Shown in pieces: positions 17,901 to 27,394 of a DNA stretch of 64,000 nt. The stretch is from Myxococcus xanthus (GTDB taxonomy: Bacteria > Myxococcota > Myxococcia > Myxococcales > Myxococcaceae): assembly GCF_006402735.1 (NCBI RefSeq), contig NZ_CP017174.1, forward strand, positions 3,785,001 to 3,849,000, given 5' to 3'. Within the stretch, counting starts at the first letter, position 1; every line of letters begins with the position of its first letter. The position numbers were made by a program, and so were the translations under genes. The notes under the pieces are model-generated. The model made no database searches. It was not told the DNA's origin and saw nothing but the letters and a program-made list of their open reading frames with translations.

Positions 17901-20167
17901 GATTGCAGCGTTGCATCCGGTGAAGAAAGCTCCGCCCCCAGCTCAAGCAGCAGTCCGTGGCCTTCGCGGGTGAGCTTCGCGACATGGGACGGGAGCGCCT
18001 CGACGCTCCCTCCTGTCACCGTCAGCTCGCTGCCCCGGACCCAGCCTCCGCTCAGCGTGGAGTAGAGCGGAAGGCCTGTGTCGTGGAGCGGCAGGGCGGC
18101 ATGCCAGGACGCTCGCGACGCGGTGTCCATCCTGGCGGCGGATTCCAGCGCGGTCGACACCGCGTCGGGAGAGACCCGTCCCGCCACGAAGGCCGCCGCG
18201 AGCAGGGCTTCACCGTGCCCCAGCACCGCTTCCGGCACCACGCCCCAGGCGCGCCAGAGGTCCGCGAGCGCCACTGCGACCACGAAGCGTCCGGGAGCCT
18301 CGAGGTCGAGCCCCGAGGAGACGGCCGACGGCGCTGTCCCCGCGAGCCAGGTCTCAAGCTCCACGCCCAGCCCTGCCTGGAAACGGTGGCTCCACTGCCG
18401 GCACGACTCGGCGAAGCGCGGCTCCTGCTTGAGGAGCGTCGCGGCGAAGGCCCGCCAGTGACTGGGAAGCGCGGTGAAGGCCCAGGCGAGTCGTGGGGGC
18501 TCCGAGGGGGCGTTCCAGGGGCCGGGCCGCCGGGCCTGCTGCCGCAGCGCCGTCACGACTTCGTCGCGGGAACGGCCAATGACCGCCGCGCGGAAGCGGT
18601 GGTGCGTGCGCCGCGCTCCCGCCGTATGCGCGAAGTCTTCCAGCGACAGTCCAGGCGTCTGCTCCAGCCAGTCCGCATAGCGCGAGACCTGCTCGCGAAG
18701 TGCTGCCTCCGAGCGCGCGGAGACGGGCACCAGGTGGAGGGACTCGCCGGCCGAGCATGGCTGCCGAGCCTCTTGCCCTGGCGGGCCTTCGAGGATGACG
18801 TGGGCGTTGGTGCCACTGAAGCCGAACGCGCTCACCCCCGCCCGCGCGGGTGCGCCAGCGCCGAACCAGGGGCTGTGCTCGGTGAGGACGCGAAGCGGGG
18901 CGTTGGTCCAGTCGAACAAGGGATTGGGCTTCTTCAGGTGAAGATGCGGAGGCACCTCCCGGTGCCGGACGACCAGCGCGGCCTTGATGAGCCCGGCGAT
19001 TCCCGCCGCGGGTTCCAGATGGCCCATGTTGGTCTTGATGGAACCGATGGCGAGCGGCTCATTCGCCGCGCGACCCTGCCCATACACCGCGGAGAGCGCC
19101 GCCAGCTCGATGGGGTCTCCCAGCTTCGTCCCCGTCCCGTGCGCCTCGACATAGGCGATGTCCCGGGGCTCCAACCCGGCGTCGCGCAGGGCATCCCGGA
19201 TGACCATCTGTTGCGCCCGACCATTGGGGGCAGTGAGGCCGTTGCTCCTCCCGTCATGGTTGATGGCGGAGCCCCGGATGACGGCGGCAATCGGGTCCCC
19301 GTCTCGCATGGCTTCCGACAACCGCTTGAGCACGACCATGCCGCAGCCCTCGCTGCGCACGAAGCCGTTGGCCGCGGCATCGAAGGTCTTGCACCGGCCG
19401 TCTGGGGCCTGGGACATCAGCACGGAGAAGTAGACGTTGTTCTGCGGCGCGAGGATGAGGCTGACGCCGCCCGCCACCGCCAGGTCGCATTCCCGCGAGC
19501 GCAGGCTCCTCACGGCCTGATGGACGCTGACCAGGGACGACGAACAGGCCGTGTCCAGCGTCATCGCCGGACCCATCCAGCCGAACACATACGAGATGCG
19601 GCCCGCGGCGATGCTGGCGGTCGTCCCGGTGCCCGCGTACGGGTCGATGCGACGGGCATCACCGGAGTGCATGTTCTGGAGCATGAAGTCCTGCCCGGAC
19701 AGACCCAGGAAGACACCCGTGCGGCTGCCCTCCAGGTGCTCGAGCCGCTGCCCCGCGCTTTCGAGCGCCTCCCACGTCACCTCCAGCGTGAAGCGGTGCT
19801 GCGGGTCCATCTGCACCGCTTCACGCTCGGAGATGTCGAAGAAGCCGCGGTCGAAGTCCTCAACACGCTCCAGGAAGCCGCCGTGCCGGGTGTACATCTT
19901 CCCGGCGACCTGCGGCTTCGGGTCGTAGAACGCGTCGAAGTCCCAGCGCTCCCGCGGAATCTCCCCGATGACGTCGCGCCCGCCGCGCAGCAACTCCCAC
20001 AGCCCGGACGGGTCTTGGACGTCACCTGGGAGCCTGCACGCCATGCCGATGATGGCGATGGGCTCCCGCTGCGAGCGGACCACCGCATCGAGCTGCTCCT
20101 GGAGTTGACGCAGTGCCGCCGTGGCCCGCGACAGGAGTGCGGAGCTGTCTCCGGTCTTCTGTTGCAT
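14930..20167 (-). CDS. Type I PKS module: KS, inactive AT relic, DH, KR, ACP
   Basis: 1745 residues. The N-terminal coil (1-33) is a likely docking helix. KS spans about 34-460, with Cys208 in DTACSSS and both His motifs ([17 protein letters not shown]). The AT region, about 560-800, is degenerate: the nucleophile motif reads [15 protein letters not shown] where GHSxGE is expected, with Gly652 in place of the Ser, and the GQGSQ motif is also gone. DH, about 825-1095, keeps His861 ([13 protein letters not shown]) and Asp1021 (LDAAFHG). KR catalytic half is about 1345-1530, with [18 protein letters not shown] and [10 protein letters not shown] Ser1654 lies in GLDSLAAL. It probably makes an enoyl unit from an extender loaded by another AT. 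It has a good GGAGG site 26 bases after the ligase gene. Confidence 0.95.
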   Translation of the reverse strand: MQQKTGDSSALLSRATAALRQLQEQLDAVVRSQREPIAIIGMACRLPGDVQDPSGLWELLRGGRDVIGEIPRERWDFDAFYDPKPQVAGKMYTRHGGFLERVEDFDRGFFDISEREAVQMDPQHRFTLEVTWEALESAGQRLEHLEGSRTGVFLGLSGQDFMLQNMHSGDARRIDPYAGTGTTASIAAGRISYVFGWMGPAMTLDTACSSSLVSVHQAVRSLRSRECDLAVAGGVSLILAPQNNVYFSVLMSQAPDGRCKTFDAAANGFVRSEGCGMVVLKRLSEAMRDGDPIAAVIRGSAINHDGRSNGLTAPNGRAQQMVIRDALRDAGLEPRDIAYVEAHGTGTKLGDPIELAALSAVYGQGRAANEPLAIGSIKTNMGHLEPAAGIAGLIKAALVVRHREVPPHLHLKKPNPLFDWTNAPLRVLTEHSPWFGAGAPARAGVSAFGFSGTNAHVILEGPPGQEARQPCSAGESLHLVPVSARSEAALREQVSRYADWLEQTPGLSLEDFAHTAGARRTHHRFRAAVIGRSRDEVVTALRQQARRPGPWNAPSEPPRLAWAFTALPSHWRAFAATLLKQEPRFAESCRQWSHRFQAGLGVELETWLAGTAPSAVSSGLDLEAPGRFVVAVALADLWRAWGVVPEAVLGHGEALLAAAFVAGRVSPDAVSTALESAARMDTASRASWHAALPLHDTGLPLYSTLSGGWVRGSELTVTGGSVEALPSHVAKLTREGHGLLLELGAELSSPDATLQSVHVISIGEAREPAEALRRAVTLVYTAGASVNWSILSGERGRCVPLPRYPWQHEALWPGGVRNHEARGPQHDWLHPLVQTCTRRDGQEARFTSVLSTRSHPELRDHQVQGRVVFPGAGYFEMARAACMLASGSMDVELRDVDIVQMLSMGSGETTVQVDVKGGTFTITSQDEEGRSRLHAKGQCGPLAVESGNGSAMPALFVAGVGAPQVGPEGMKDFYALLKSRGLDYGPAFALVERLRHDAHRFQAWLKPVSDTRQDIPPALLDAAFHGLAVVEPPGSSGGTFVPVGVKRLRFRGTPRGPTEVLGQWNAEAPAQGVWSCDLLLRNTAGDCIAEVEGFRVKSLRQAPEAGPGEQPDSVLETYVPTWVREETPRAGEARKLQDISRVAVFSDAGGLGEKLCATLSSRGIPWVQVLAGEQSHRVDDTTFVIAPTAPGSVLPHALEACSHAVYLWALDATRPESARRIADAMALTCAGPLSLAQALGGMKQQARILFVTRNAQQVVHASSVPDSTQASLWGFGRSLAQEMPERYGGLLDLDDGPLDAQVDALLSALSTEAGEDQRCLRAGERWVLRLQPAPLRDAAVPGPVELREDGHYLITGGLGDIGLLVAEWMARSKAGHVTLVGRRAPDTAKQARIDAMRAQGLQVHVLQADITDREQVLALVKKLQGPPLRGVIHAAAELADGLIRQHTWESFSRAFAAKVQGALWLDQATRTHALDFFWIFSSASAVLGSAGQSNYAAANTWLDALAIERRATGLPATSINWGPWAGTGLMAQAGERQGMERRGVSLIAPERGIECLPWLLDATAPQVVIGRFTWSKLATLLRTSRFGWLAALGGAGEEAPGALARGMLDGLPAGERREALTALILRLAAQLLPGNRAANEIHPERALFELGLDSLAALHLKDGLQRELSHELPSVVVFDSPTISELATHLLKSIWGEATEAPPASLPTRATPPDTRDDERLVQEIAGLTEDEFDQEVDDLLRDVQ

Positions 20168-20193
20168 GACTTCCTCCCGCGCGAGCCCGCGCG

Positions 20194-22293
20194 TCAGTGC
20201 TTGATGCGCTGTTCTGCCCGCTGGAGTTCCTGCTCGAGCTCCGACACGACGTCCGTGGGGGCTGCTGCCGGCGCGACGTCACCCGCGGCCTGCTGGAGCG
20301 ACTGGGCCAGGTCCCGGAGCGTGGGGTGGTCGAAGAACGTCGTCGCGGGCACCTTGCGCCCCAGCAGCCGCTCCAGCGCTCCCGAGAAGGCCAGCGCATC
20401 CACGGAGCTCAGCCCCAGGTGCGTGAAGGGCGTCTGCGCCGTCACGTGCGCGTCGGGGAGCCGGAGTTGGCGGGCCAGCCAGGCCCGGCCCCAGGACTCG
20501 ATGGCGCGCCAGTGGAGCCCGTCCAGCTCCGGCGCCACCGCGGGCGCCGTGTCGACATCGCCGCCACGCGCGTTCTCCCAGGTGGCCAGCACGGACAGGT
20601 CGCCCCGCAGCCACGCCTCCTTGCTCTGGAGCCGTTGCAGCTTGCCGCTGGTGGTGCGCGGCAGGCTCCGCTTGGCGACCAGGACGAAGCGCGACAGCGT
20701 GAGCCCGTGCGACTCGCTGATGGCGCGCGCCACGGGAGCCGCGAGCTCTGTCACGTCCTCCGCGCCCGCGTCATCTGGCGCCTCCGCGAGCAGGACGATG
20801 CTGTTCTCCGTCTCACGCTCCGCGGAGATGGCCACGGTGCTGTCGTCCCGCAGCCGCGGCATGGCCGTCACCGCCGTGGACTCGATGTCCTGGGGATAGT
20901 GGTTCTCGCCGCGGATGATGATGAGCTCCTTGGCACGGCCGGTGATGAACAGCTCACCGTGGTCCAGGAAGCCCAGGTCGCCCGTGTCCAGGAACTTCGT
21001 GCCGTCGCCGCCCGCGAACTCGTTGTGGAACGTGGCCCGCGTGGCCTCGGGGTTTTCGTAATAGCCGGGGGACACCGAGGGACCGGCCACCCAGACATGC
21101 CCCACCTTGCCGGGCGGGCTGGGCTGGCGCGTGCGCGGGTCGACAATCTCCAGGCGCATCTCGTGGGGCCTCTCGCCATGGCTCGTCTTGCCGCAGCTCA
21201 CGAGTTGCCGGCAGTGGGGGGACGTCTCCTCGACGGGTGTGACGGCGCCTCGTTCCAGCTCATCCCGGTGCAACGCGAGCACGCGGGAGCGCTGGCCCGT
21301 CGTCACGCGCAACGTGGATTCCGCCAGACCGAAGCCGCAGTCGAACACGTCATACGAGAAGCCCACGCCCTTGTAGGCGTCCGCGAAGGCGCGGAGCGTC
21401 TCGTATCGGATGGGCTCCGAGCCGGACACCGCGCAGCGCAGCGCGCTCAGGTCCAGGTCCTTGCGGTGCTCCGGCGCCACGTGCGTGACACAGCGCTGGT
21501 AGCCGAAGTTGGGGCTGCCCGTGTGCGTCGCGCGGTGCTCGGACAGGGCGCGCAACCAGGTCAGCGGGTCCTTGATGAAGGTCTCCGGCGCGAGCAGCAC
21601 CGCCCGAGCGCCGCTCATCAGCACCGCGAAGAGCGTGAACACCATGCCGAAGTCATGGAACATCGGCAGCCAACTGACGACCAGGCCGTCCTCGGTCAGT
21701 CCCAGCGACTGCTGGATGTCCGTGGCGTTGAACAGCGCGTTGCGGTGGGTGATCATCACGCCCTTGGGCGCCGCCGTGCTCCCCGAGGTGTACTGGAGAT
21801 AAGCGGTGTCACTGCTCCGCGCCGGTGGCGGTTCGCCCAGGGACGCATCCGGCGCGGTGGCCGGGAGCGCATCGCTGGCCACCCACTGCACGGTGGACCA
21901 GTCCGGCAGGCCGGACATGGGGCGCAGCAGGGGGAGCAGCTCGTTGCTCGTGAGCACCACCTGGGCCTTTGCGTTGGCTCGCGTGGTGGCGACACGCCGC
22001 ACGTCGCTCTTGCCACGCGGCGGGCAGAGCGGAACGGGGATGCCACCGGCTTGGAGCACACCGAAGAAGCCGGCGATGAACTCCAGTCCAGAGGGGTAGA
22101 GCAGCAGCGCGGTCTCTCCGGGCTTCAGGCCGGGACGCAGCGCCGCGGCGATGGCCGTGGCGCGCTGATGCAGCGCACCGTAGGTCAACGTCGCCACCTT
22201 CTCGCCGCGTCCGTCGAGGAAGGAGAAGACTTCCCGGTCCGGTTGTGTCCGGGCCCGGTGTGACAGCAGTTCTTGCAAGGTCTCGAAGCTCAT
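20194..22293 (-). CDS. Fatty acyl-AMP ligase fused to an acyl carrier protein
   Basis: A 699-residue loading protein. The adenylation domain (about 1-575) has the P-loop YTSGSTAAPKGVMITH (169-183), SWLPMFHDFGM, LDTGDLGFL, GRAKELIIIRGENHYPQDIE and a final SLPRTTSGKLQR. The FHD and ENHYPQDIE motifs, together with an overall pattern like FadD32, mark a fatty acyl-AMP ligase rather than a CoA ligase. The C-terminal ACP (about 600-665) carries Ser630 in LGLSSVDAL, with Ser instead of the usual Asp before it. It should activate a free fatty acid and prime the assembly line. It sits between the halogenase gene (18-base gap, clear GGAGGAG site) and the last PKS gene. Confidence 0.94.
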   Translation of the reverse strand: MSFETLQELLSHRARTQPDREVFSFLDGRGEKVATLTYGALHQRATAIAAALRPGLKPGETALLLYPSGLEFIAGFFGVLQAGGIPVPLCPPRGKSDVRRVATTRANAKAQVVLTSNELLPLLRPMSGLPDWSTVQWVASDALPATAPDASLGEPPPARSSDTAYLQYTSGSTAAPKGVMITHRNALFNATDIQQSLGLTEDGLVVSWLPMFHDFGMVFTLFAVLMSGARAVLLAPETFIKDPLTWLRALSEHRATHTGSPNFGYQRCVTHVAPEHRKDLDLSALRCAVSGSEPIRYETLRAFADAYKGVGFSYDVFDCGFGLAESTLRVTTGQRSRVLALHRDELERGAVTPVEETSPHCRQLVSCGKTSHGERPHEMRLEIVDPRTRQPSPPGKVGHVWVAGPSVSPGYYENPEATRATFHNEFAGGDGTKFLDTGDLGFLDHGELFITGRAKELIIIRGENHYPQDIESTAVTAMPRLRDDSTVAISAERETENSIVLLAEAPDDAGAEDVTELAAPVARAISESHGLTLSRFVLVAKRSLPRTTSGKLQRLQSKEAWLRGDLSVLATWENARGGDVDTAPAVAPELDGLHWRAIESWGRAWLARQLRLPDAHVTAQTPFTHLGLSSVDALAFSGALERLLGRKVPATTFFDHPTLRDLAQSLQQAAGDVAPAAAPTDVVSELEQELQRAEQRIKH

Positions 22294-22311
22294 GGGCGTC
22301 TCCTCCTGGCG

Positions 22312-23994
22312 TCAGGACCGCAGGGCCGCCGACACGATGTTGTTCATCATCATCCGGAGCATCCCGCCGGCCGGGAGGCCAGCGTACCGCTGCTTGATGG
22401 ACTCGGGCGCGGACAGCTTTCCCCACGCGAAGGCACTGAGCGCGTCCGTCACGCTGCTCCCGTCGAAGTGGTGCCGGGAGGGGTCGGTGAGCCCCAGCGC
22501 GGGCGACACAATCTGCGCGTGCTGAAGCCCCTGGACGATGAACCTCGTCGCGTCCTCGGAGCTCATCTCGCCGCGCTCCACGGCCTCGATGCTGGCCACG
22601 GACTCATCCCAGAGCTTCTTGTAGGCGGCATCGTCGGGGCAGAGCAGGCCCGGGTAGGGCACCTCGTCCATGCCATGGAAGACGCGCTCGTCCTGCGTCT
22701 CCTTGAACTGGAACTTGGCCTTGAGCAGCCGCAGGAAGTCCAGCGCCGCCTCGCCAACCACCCAGACGCGGAAGAAGGCATTCCAGAGCTCGAAGTCGCG
22801 GAACGCGATGAACGCGCTGTTGACCAGCTCGTCGTTGTGATTCAGCAGTCCCTGCTGCAGCCGGTTGAAGGTCTCGAAGCGGCTGACATCGAAGTCGTCG
22901 TCCTTGAGCGCTTCCAGGAGGCGCAGCGACAGCGAGTGCACCGACATCATCGTGCCGGCGAGCCCACGCGAGAAGAGCGGGTCGATGAAGCCGGCGGCAT
23001 GGCCCAGCAGGCAGTAGCGATGCCCGATGGTCCGCTTCGACGAGTACTGGAGCCGGGGCACGGACACCCACTCGCGCACCGCGCGGGCGCCGACGAACTG
23101 CCGCTCGACGACGGGGTTCTCCTTGAGCCAGGCGTTGAATTCCTGCTCCGGCGTGATGCCCTCCGGCACGGGCCAGCGGCGCGGGTCCAGTTGGAGCCCC
23201 ACGCTGCACAGCGGGTTGGTGGACCACTTGTGGTTGTTGAAGGGAATCACCCAGAGCCAGCCGCCGTCGAAGATGTGGTGCAGCGTGCACTGGAACCACG
23301 GCACGGGGGACGGCTTGCGCTCGGCACCCACGAGGACGTCGTCGAACGGCTTCACGCCAATCATGTGCGTGAAGATGGACCGCGAATGTGTCTTGCAACG
23401 GGTGGGCGTGTCCCGCAGCGCCTGCTGCCGAGCCACGGGCGAGTTGGGACCCGCGGCATCCACGAGGTAGCGGCAGGTGATGCGCTCGTTGCGCTCGCTC
23501 ACCAGCGTGACCTTGTCCAGGCCCAGGTCGATGTCCTTGACGCGGAGCTGCTGCTTCAGGTCGCAGCCGTAGCGCACGGCGATGTGCGCGACGTAGGCGT
23601 CGATGTCCTGCCGGTACCAGTGGGCCTCTGGGCCGTGAAGGATGGGGGAGATGACCAGTTGGTTCGAGTAGTCGAGGTCGAAGGGCCGCGACTTGTCATG
23701 GTGGATGAAGGCGAAGCCACGCTTGATGCCAATCGCGCTGGCGATGTGCTTGCGCGCTCCCATGAAGGTGGAGAGCTGCACGAACTCCGGGATGTCGAAC
23801 TGCATCCCCAGCAACTCCAACATGCTGGAGGTGTGGCCCACCGTGGACTCGCCGACGGCGAACTTGGGATGCGCGGCCGCGTCAATCATGACGACCCGGG
23901 CACCCCGCTTCGCCAGGATGGCGGCGAGCAAGGACCCGGAGATGCCACTGCCGAGAATCGCGACGTCGTAATCAGTACCCATGCCGTTTTTCAT
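22312..23994 (-). CDS. Flavin-dependent halogenase
   Basis: 560 residues from ATG 23994. The FAD fold is shown by AILGSGISGSLLAAILAKRG and VGEST. Both halogenase-specific signatures are present: WxWxIP as WLWVIP (246-251) and FxxPxxSxG as FIDPLFSRG (336-344). Lys91 in IGIKRGFAFIHHD sits where halogenases of the non-tryptophan groups have their conserved basic residue. No PCP/ACP is fused. The enzyme probably chlorinates or brominates an electron-rich ring or enol made by the PKS system and needs a flavin reductase from elsewhere. The substrate could be free or carrier-bound. Other FAD oxygenases lack these two motifs together. Confidence 0.88.
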   Translation of the reverse strand: MKNGMGTDYDVAILGSGISGSLLAAILAKRGARVVMIDAAAHPKFAVGESTVGHTSSMLELLGMQFDIPEFVQLSTFMGARKHIASAIGIKRGFAFIHHDKSRPFDLDYSNQLVISPILHGPEAHWYRQDIDAYVAHIAVRYGCDLKQQLRVKDIDLGLDKVTLVSERNERITCRYLVDAAGPNSPVARQQALRDTPTRCKTHSRSIFTHMIGVKPFDDVLVGAERKPSPVPWFQCTLHHIFDGGWLWVIPFNNHKWSTNPLCSVGLQLDPRRWPVPEGITPEQEFNAWLKENPVVERQFVGARAVREWVSVPRLQYSSKRTIGHRYCLLGHAAGFIDPLFSRGLAGTMMSVHSLSLRLLEALKDDDFDVSRFETFNRLQQGLLNHNDELVNSAFIAFRDFELWNAFFRVWVVGEAALDFLRLLKAKFQFKETQDERVFHGMDEVPYPGLLCPDDAAYKKLWDESVASIEAVERGEMSSEDATRFIVQGLQHAQIVSPALGLTDPSRHHFDGSSVTDALSAFAWGKLSAPESIKQRYAGLPAGGMLRMMMNNIVSAALRS

Positions 23995-24015
23995 GGACGT
24001 GTTCCTGTCGTGTGA

Positions 24016-24049
24016 GGCCGGGCCTCCCTCATCAGGTGGGAGCCCGGCC
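24016..24049 (-). repeat. Intra-operon GC-rich hairpin
   Basis: GGCCGGGCCTCCC at 24016-24028 can pair with GGGAGCCCGGCC at 24038-24049, giving about 12 bp with one bulged C and a 9-base loop. It fills most of the 65-base gap between the P450 and halogenase genes. There is no T-tract, so it may act as a transcript stabiliser or attenuator rather than a full terminator. Confidence 0.6.
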
Positions 24050-24059
24050 GGTGAGGGAT

Positions 24060-25463
24060 TCACGCGGCGCGGCGCTCGTGGACCTTGAACAGCAGGGGCC
24101 CGGGACGGAGCGTCAGGCTGAAGTCCCGCTTGGGCTCGGGGACGCCGACGTATTCGATTCGGAAGCGACGGGTGAGCAGCGCGAGGACGACCTGCGCCTC
24201 GATGACGCCGAAGAACCGGCCGATGCACATGCGGGGCCCACCGCCGAACGCCACGAAGGCATACGCGGCGGAGTCATCCAGGTAGCGCTGCGGCCGGAAC
24301 TCCTCTGGCGCATCCCAATACTGGGGATGCCGGTTGATGAGGAAGGGGACGAGCACGATGCGGCTGCCCGCGGGGATGTGGTAGCCGTCCAGTTCGTCAT
24401 CCAGCGCCACGTCGCGGGGAATCATCCAGCCGGGCGGATACAGGCGCATTCCTTCGTAGAAGACGGCCTCCGCGAAGTTCAGCTTGTCCAGGTCATCGCG
24501 GGTGGGGTGGTCCCCCGTCAGGCTCTGGTCCACCTCCGCCATGAGGCGCTCGTAGGCTTCGGGGTTCTGGGCCAGCAGGAACCACGTCCAGGCCATGGAC
24601 GTCGCCGTCGTCTCGTGCCCGGCGTAGAACGCGGCCAGGACCTCGTCGCGGAGGAGCTCATCGGACATGCCCGTCTTGTTGTCCTCGTCCCGGGCATGGA
24701 TGAGCAGGTCGAGCAGGTCATGGAACGGGCAGCCGCTGGTGCCGCGGCGCTGGCGAATCATCCCGTTGATGACGCCGTCCACCCGGGTCATGGCCTGGAT
24801 GAAGCGCTGGGCCCGCGCGCTGCCTAGACCCAGCGGGAGCTCGACGCTCGCGGGGCTCGCGTAGTCCATGGTGAACATGATGTCCCGATGGAGCTCGTCG
24901 CCGTGCTCGCCAATGCCACCCAGGAGCGTGGTGGTGATGACGTCGAGCGCGACACTGCGCATGTCGGCGGACACGTCGATGACCGAGCCGTCACGCGCCG
25001 CCTTCTCCCAGCGCCTGGCGATGACCTCCACGGACTTCGCGATGGCGGGGGTGAATTGGAGCAGGCTCTCCCGGGAGTAGGCCGGGTCCATGAGCCGGCG
25101 CTGGCGCTTCCACAGTTCCGTGTTGCTGGTCGTCAGGCCATAGCCAGACACCAGCCGGCTGCGCTCCCACGTCTTGCCCTTGATGTAGTTGTTCCGGTTC
25201 TCGACGAAGACGTAGTGGAAGTGCTCCTTCTTCATCGACATGTGCCAGGTGTCGACACCGAAATCGAGCCGGACCAGGTCGCCGTAGCGGGTCCACAGGT
25301 CGCGGATGACCTTCTCCATGCCTCCTCGCGCCATCGAGTACATCATCCGCGGGAGCGTCTGATAACCGGGGCCCGGCGCCTGACGGCGGCGCAGCCCGCC
25401 GGTGGGGCTGTCGTTGTATTCACGGAGAATGGTGTGGAGATAGCTTTCGCTCTTGGACGCCAT
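24060..25463 (-). CDS. Cytochrome P450
   Basis: A 467-residue soluble P450. The I-helix oxygen-binding motif is AGHETTATSM, the K-helix ExxR is EGMRLYPPG, the PERF-like region is EFRPQRYLDDSAAYAFVAF, and the heme-binding loop is FGGGPRMCIGR with Cys413. Overall it looks like the CYP102-haem/CYP4-like or fatty-acid-acting bacterial P450s rather than short polyketide P450s such as EryF. It probably hydroxylates the alkyl chain or ring of the product. No ferredoxin partner is adjacent. It lies 58 bases after the small membrane protein gene in the same operon. Confidence 0.94.
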   Translation of the reverse strand: MASKSESYLHTILREYNDSPTGGLRRRQAPGPGYQTLPRMMYSMARGGMEKVIRDLWTRYGDLVRLDFGVDTWHMSMKKEHFHYVFVENRNNYIKGKTWERSRLVSGYGLTTSNTELWKRQRRLMDPAYSRESLLQFTPAIAKSVEVIARRWEKAARDGSVIDVSADMRSVALDVITTTLLGGIGEHGDELHRDIMFTMDYASPASVELPLGLGSARAQRFIQAMTRVDGVINGMIRQRRGTSGCPFHDLLDLLIHARDEDNKTGMSDELLRDEVLAAFYAGHETTATSMAWTWFLLAQNPEAYERLMAEVDQSLTGDHPTRDDLDKLNFAEAVFYEGMRLYPPGWMIPRDVALDDELDGYHIPAGSRIVLVPFLINRHPQYWDAPEEFRPQRYLDDSAAYAFVAFGGGPRMCIGRFFGVIEAQVVLALLTRRFRIEYVGVPEPKRDFSLTLRPGPLLFKVHERRAA

Positions 25464-25521
25464 GATGACTTGTCACTTTCATTGAGGAGGGTCGAATCCG
25501 GGTCGCGGCGTGCGCCGCGCC

Positions 25522-26214
25522 TCAGGCGCTGGCGCGGCGGATGGCGATGCCAGACCAGATGAACCAGATGGGGGCCACGAGGATGCCGGCGATCACCGCG
25601 CCCAGCTCCTGGAGCACCATGATGCGTCCCGCGATGCCGACCACGACCAGCACGTAGCCCGTGGTGGCGACGAAGGTCAGCCCGGTCAGCGGCTTGGACA
25701 GAATGCCTGATTTGAGGCTCGCCAGCGCGACGGTCAACGTCCACAGCCCCAGCGCGCCGAAGCGCATATAGGTGCCAGGGTCCAGGCGTGACACGCTGTA
25801 GGTGAACTCGACCATCTGCCGCGTGGCCGCGTCACCCGTCGCCCACTGCTGGGCCAGGTGGGGCAGGGTGGCCAGCAGCCGCGAGCCGTCCACACCGGTA
25901 ATGACATACGCGCTGGCGCCCAGGATGGCGCCCCAGTTGACCCAGCCCGCGTTCTCGTCGCGGCGCACGAAGGTGCTCAGCGCGACGACGAAGCCGACGC
26001 CCGTGAAGCCACTCAGGATGTAGGCGACCTGCCGGACGATGAACGGCGTGAGGTTGGAGGCCAGGCCCTGCCAGTATTCGGGGGTCGTCGTGGTGGCCGT
26101 CGCCTTGGACGCGCCGGGGTCCACTACCATGGAGCCAGCGATGACGATGTAGAGCAGGCCCGTCAGGACGCCGCAGATGCCGCCGAAACGATAGACGGTG
26201 GAAGTCTTGTACAT
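25522..26214 (-). CDS. Small integral membrane protein (DUF4386-like)
   Basis: 230 residues with about six hydrophobic helices: GGICGVLTGLLYIVIAGSMVV, FIVRQVAYILSGFTGVGFVV, GAILGASAYVITGV, FGALGLWTLTVALASL, LTFVATTGYVLVVVGIAG, and VIAGILVAPIWFIWSGIAI. It loosely resembles DUF4386 membrane proteins. It lies inside the biosynthetic operon between the SRPBCC gene (14-base gap) and the P450 gene. Possible roles are membrane partner for a tailoring enzyme, product export or immunity. None is demonstrated by sequence. Confidence 0.75.
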   Translation of the reverse strand: MYKTSTVYRFGGICGVLTGLLYIVIAGSMVVDPGASKATATTTTPEYWQGLASNLTPFIVRQVAYILSGFTGVGFVVALSTFVRRDENAGWVNWGAILGASAYVITGVDGSRLLATLPHLAQQWATGDAATRQMVEFTYSVSRLDPGTYMRFGALGLWTLTVALASLKSGILSKPLTGLTFVATTGYVLVVVGIAGRIMVLQELGAVIAGILVAPIWFIWSGIAIRRASA

Positions 26215-26228
26215 GGGTTGTTCCGCCT

Positions 26229-26759
26229 TCAGGGGGATTCCGGGAAGCCGAAGAGCTGGTTGGCGGTGGGGGCTTCAATCAGGGTCTTCAGCCGCCGGAA
26301 GTCGACGGCGATCTCCCTGCGGAAGACGACGATGCCCACGCGGAGCAGCGCCGAGAACATCGCCGTCTTGAATCGCTCACCCAGCGTCGCGGAAGCTCCG
26401 GCCTCCGTCGCGCCCTTGGTGCCGATGCGCGCTTCGATATCAATCTGCGTGCCGCCGTCCGCCGGCTCCAACACGTACTTGCCCCAGAAGGTGAAGGGGC
26501 CGGCGGTGCCGTGGAACTCGCCCATGTGTGGCGGCTCCAGGCGAAGAATCTCCACCGACGCGTCGGAGCGGCGCCCCATGAGCTGACGGGAGACCTGGTA
26601 GCGCGTCCCCGCGCCCACCGGGCCGTCATTCACCTGACGGAACTCGATGACCTCCGGGCGCCACTTGCTCTCGTGCCGCTCCGGGTCCGCCAGCACGGTG
26701 AAGATGTCTTCCCGTCGTCGGCGGATGTGAACGGAGTGATGAATCATGTTGTGACTCAT
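26229..26759 (-). CDS. SRPBCC/START-domain protein
   Basis: 176 residues. The fold is suggested by the start HHSVHIRRRREDIFTVLADPERHE, a pattern of ligand-pocket proteins (polyketide cyclase/dehydrase and lipid-transport superfamily), then EILRLEPPHMGEFHGTAGPFTFWGKYVLEPADGGTQIDIEARI. The ATG start overlaps the methyltransferase stop (ATGA), showing translational coupling. In PKS clusters this fold can act as cyclase/aromatase or hydrophobic-ligand carrier. Catalysis cannot be claimed from the motifs seen. Confidence 0.82.
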   Translation of the reverse strand: MSHNMIHHSVHIRRRREDIFTVLADPERHESKWRPEVIEFRQVNDGPVGAGTRYQVSRQLMGRRSDASVEILRLEPPHMGEFHGTAGPFTFWGKYVLEPADGGTQIDIEARIGTKGATEAGASATLGERFKTAMFSALLRVGIVVFRREIAVDFRRLKTLIEAPTANQLFGFPESP

Positions 26760-27394
26760 GGATGTCTTCCTCTCTCCACGCGGGACGCGGGAGGCTCGGG
26801 CTGCTTGTTCCCCCGCCGCAGCCAGGGAGGCACGGGCAGGTAGCGGGGGCGGTCCATCAAGAGACGGGCGTAGTCGGTGTCTTGCTTCAGGGCCTGCTCT
26901 TCCAGGTCCGTCCGGCGGATGAGGAGCGCCGTGTAGACACAGCCAAAGACGGTGGACGTGAGCCAGGCGCCGTGGACGAGCGGCAGGGCGAACATCTCCA
27001 CCATGACGGCGAAGACACTCGGGTGGCGGCAGTATCGGTAGACGCCTCGGTCGACCACGCCCAGCTCGGGCATCGTGAAGAAGCCCAGCGTCCACTGCAC
27101 GCCCAGCGCTTGCATGGAGGCGTAGCGCAGGGCCTGGGCCAGCAACACCGCGGTGACCATGGCGATGCCGAGCGGCGCCTGGAAGGGACGGCCCCATGCC
27201 CAGACCTCCAGCAGCATGGCCGCGAACCACGCCATGTGGAGCACGAGCAGGGTGCGTGACAGCTCGCGCGGCGTGTGGTCTCTCGCCCCACGCTGACGCA
27301 GGGCGGCCGTGTTGCGATCGCTGAAGCGCTGCTCCAGGCCGCGCTGGAGGAAGACCAGGACGACCAGCAGCGTGAAGCCGCCCTGTGTCACCAT
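26756..27394 (-). CDS. ICMT-family (isoprenylcysteine carboxyl methyltransferase-like) methyltransferase
   Basis: 212 residues with four or five membrane helices and the family's C-terminal block VVDRGVYRYCRHPSVFAVMVE, then LEEQALKQDTDYARLL, which hold the SAM-binding RHPxY-like and E-L-x-K features. Its ATG overlaps the end of the type III PKS gene by 7 bases. The same pair is known in srsA-srsB of Streptomyces and bpsA-bpsB of Bacillus, where the ICMT-like enzyme O-methylates alkylresorcinols or alkylpyrones made by the type III PKS. The same role is likely here. Confidence 0.88.
   Translation of the reverse strand: MVTQGGFTLLVVLVFLQRGLEQRFSDRNTAALRQRGARDHTPRELSRTLLVLHMAWFAAMLLEVWAWGRPFQAPLGIAMVTAVLLAQALRYASMQALGVQWTLGFFTMPELGVVDRGVYRYCRHPSVFAVMVEMFALPLVHGAWLTSTVFGCVYTALLIRRTDLEEQALKQDTDYARLLMDRPRYLPVPPWLRRGNKQPEPPASRVERGRHP

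Noticed and set aside
17957..20899. A very long open plus-strand frame (about 980 codons) opposite the PKS and ligase genes
   Set aside because: It has Arg/Pro/Gly-rich composition, no motifs and runs antisense to well-supported KS, AT and ligase domains. Very high third-position GC removes stop codons from the opposite strand.
20197..24015. Plus-strand frames opposite the ligase and halogenase genes
   Set aside because: Both are GC-driven shadows without recognisable protein features.
24226..24228. Earlier start for the halogenase gene, about 78 codons upstream
   Set aside because: The extra N-terminus runs through the hairpin and the P450 end, has shadow-like composition and precedes the FAD motif too far; ATG 23994 fits the family.
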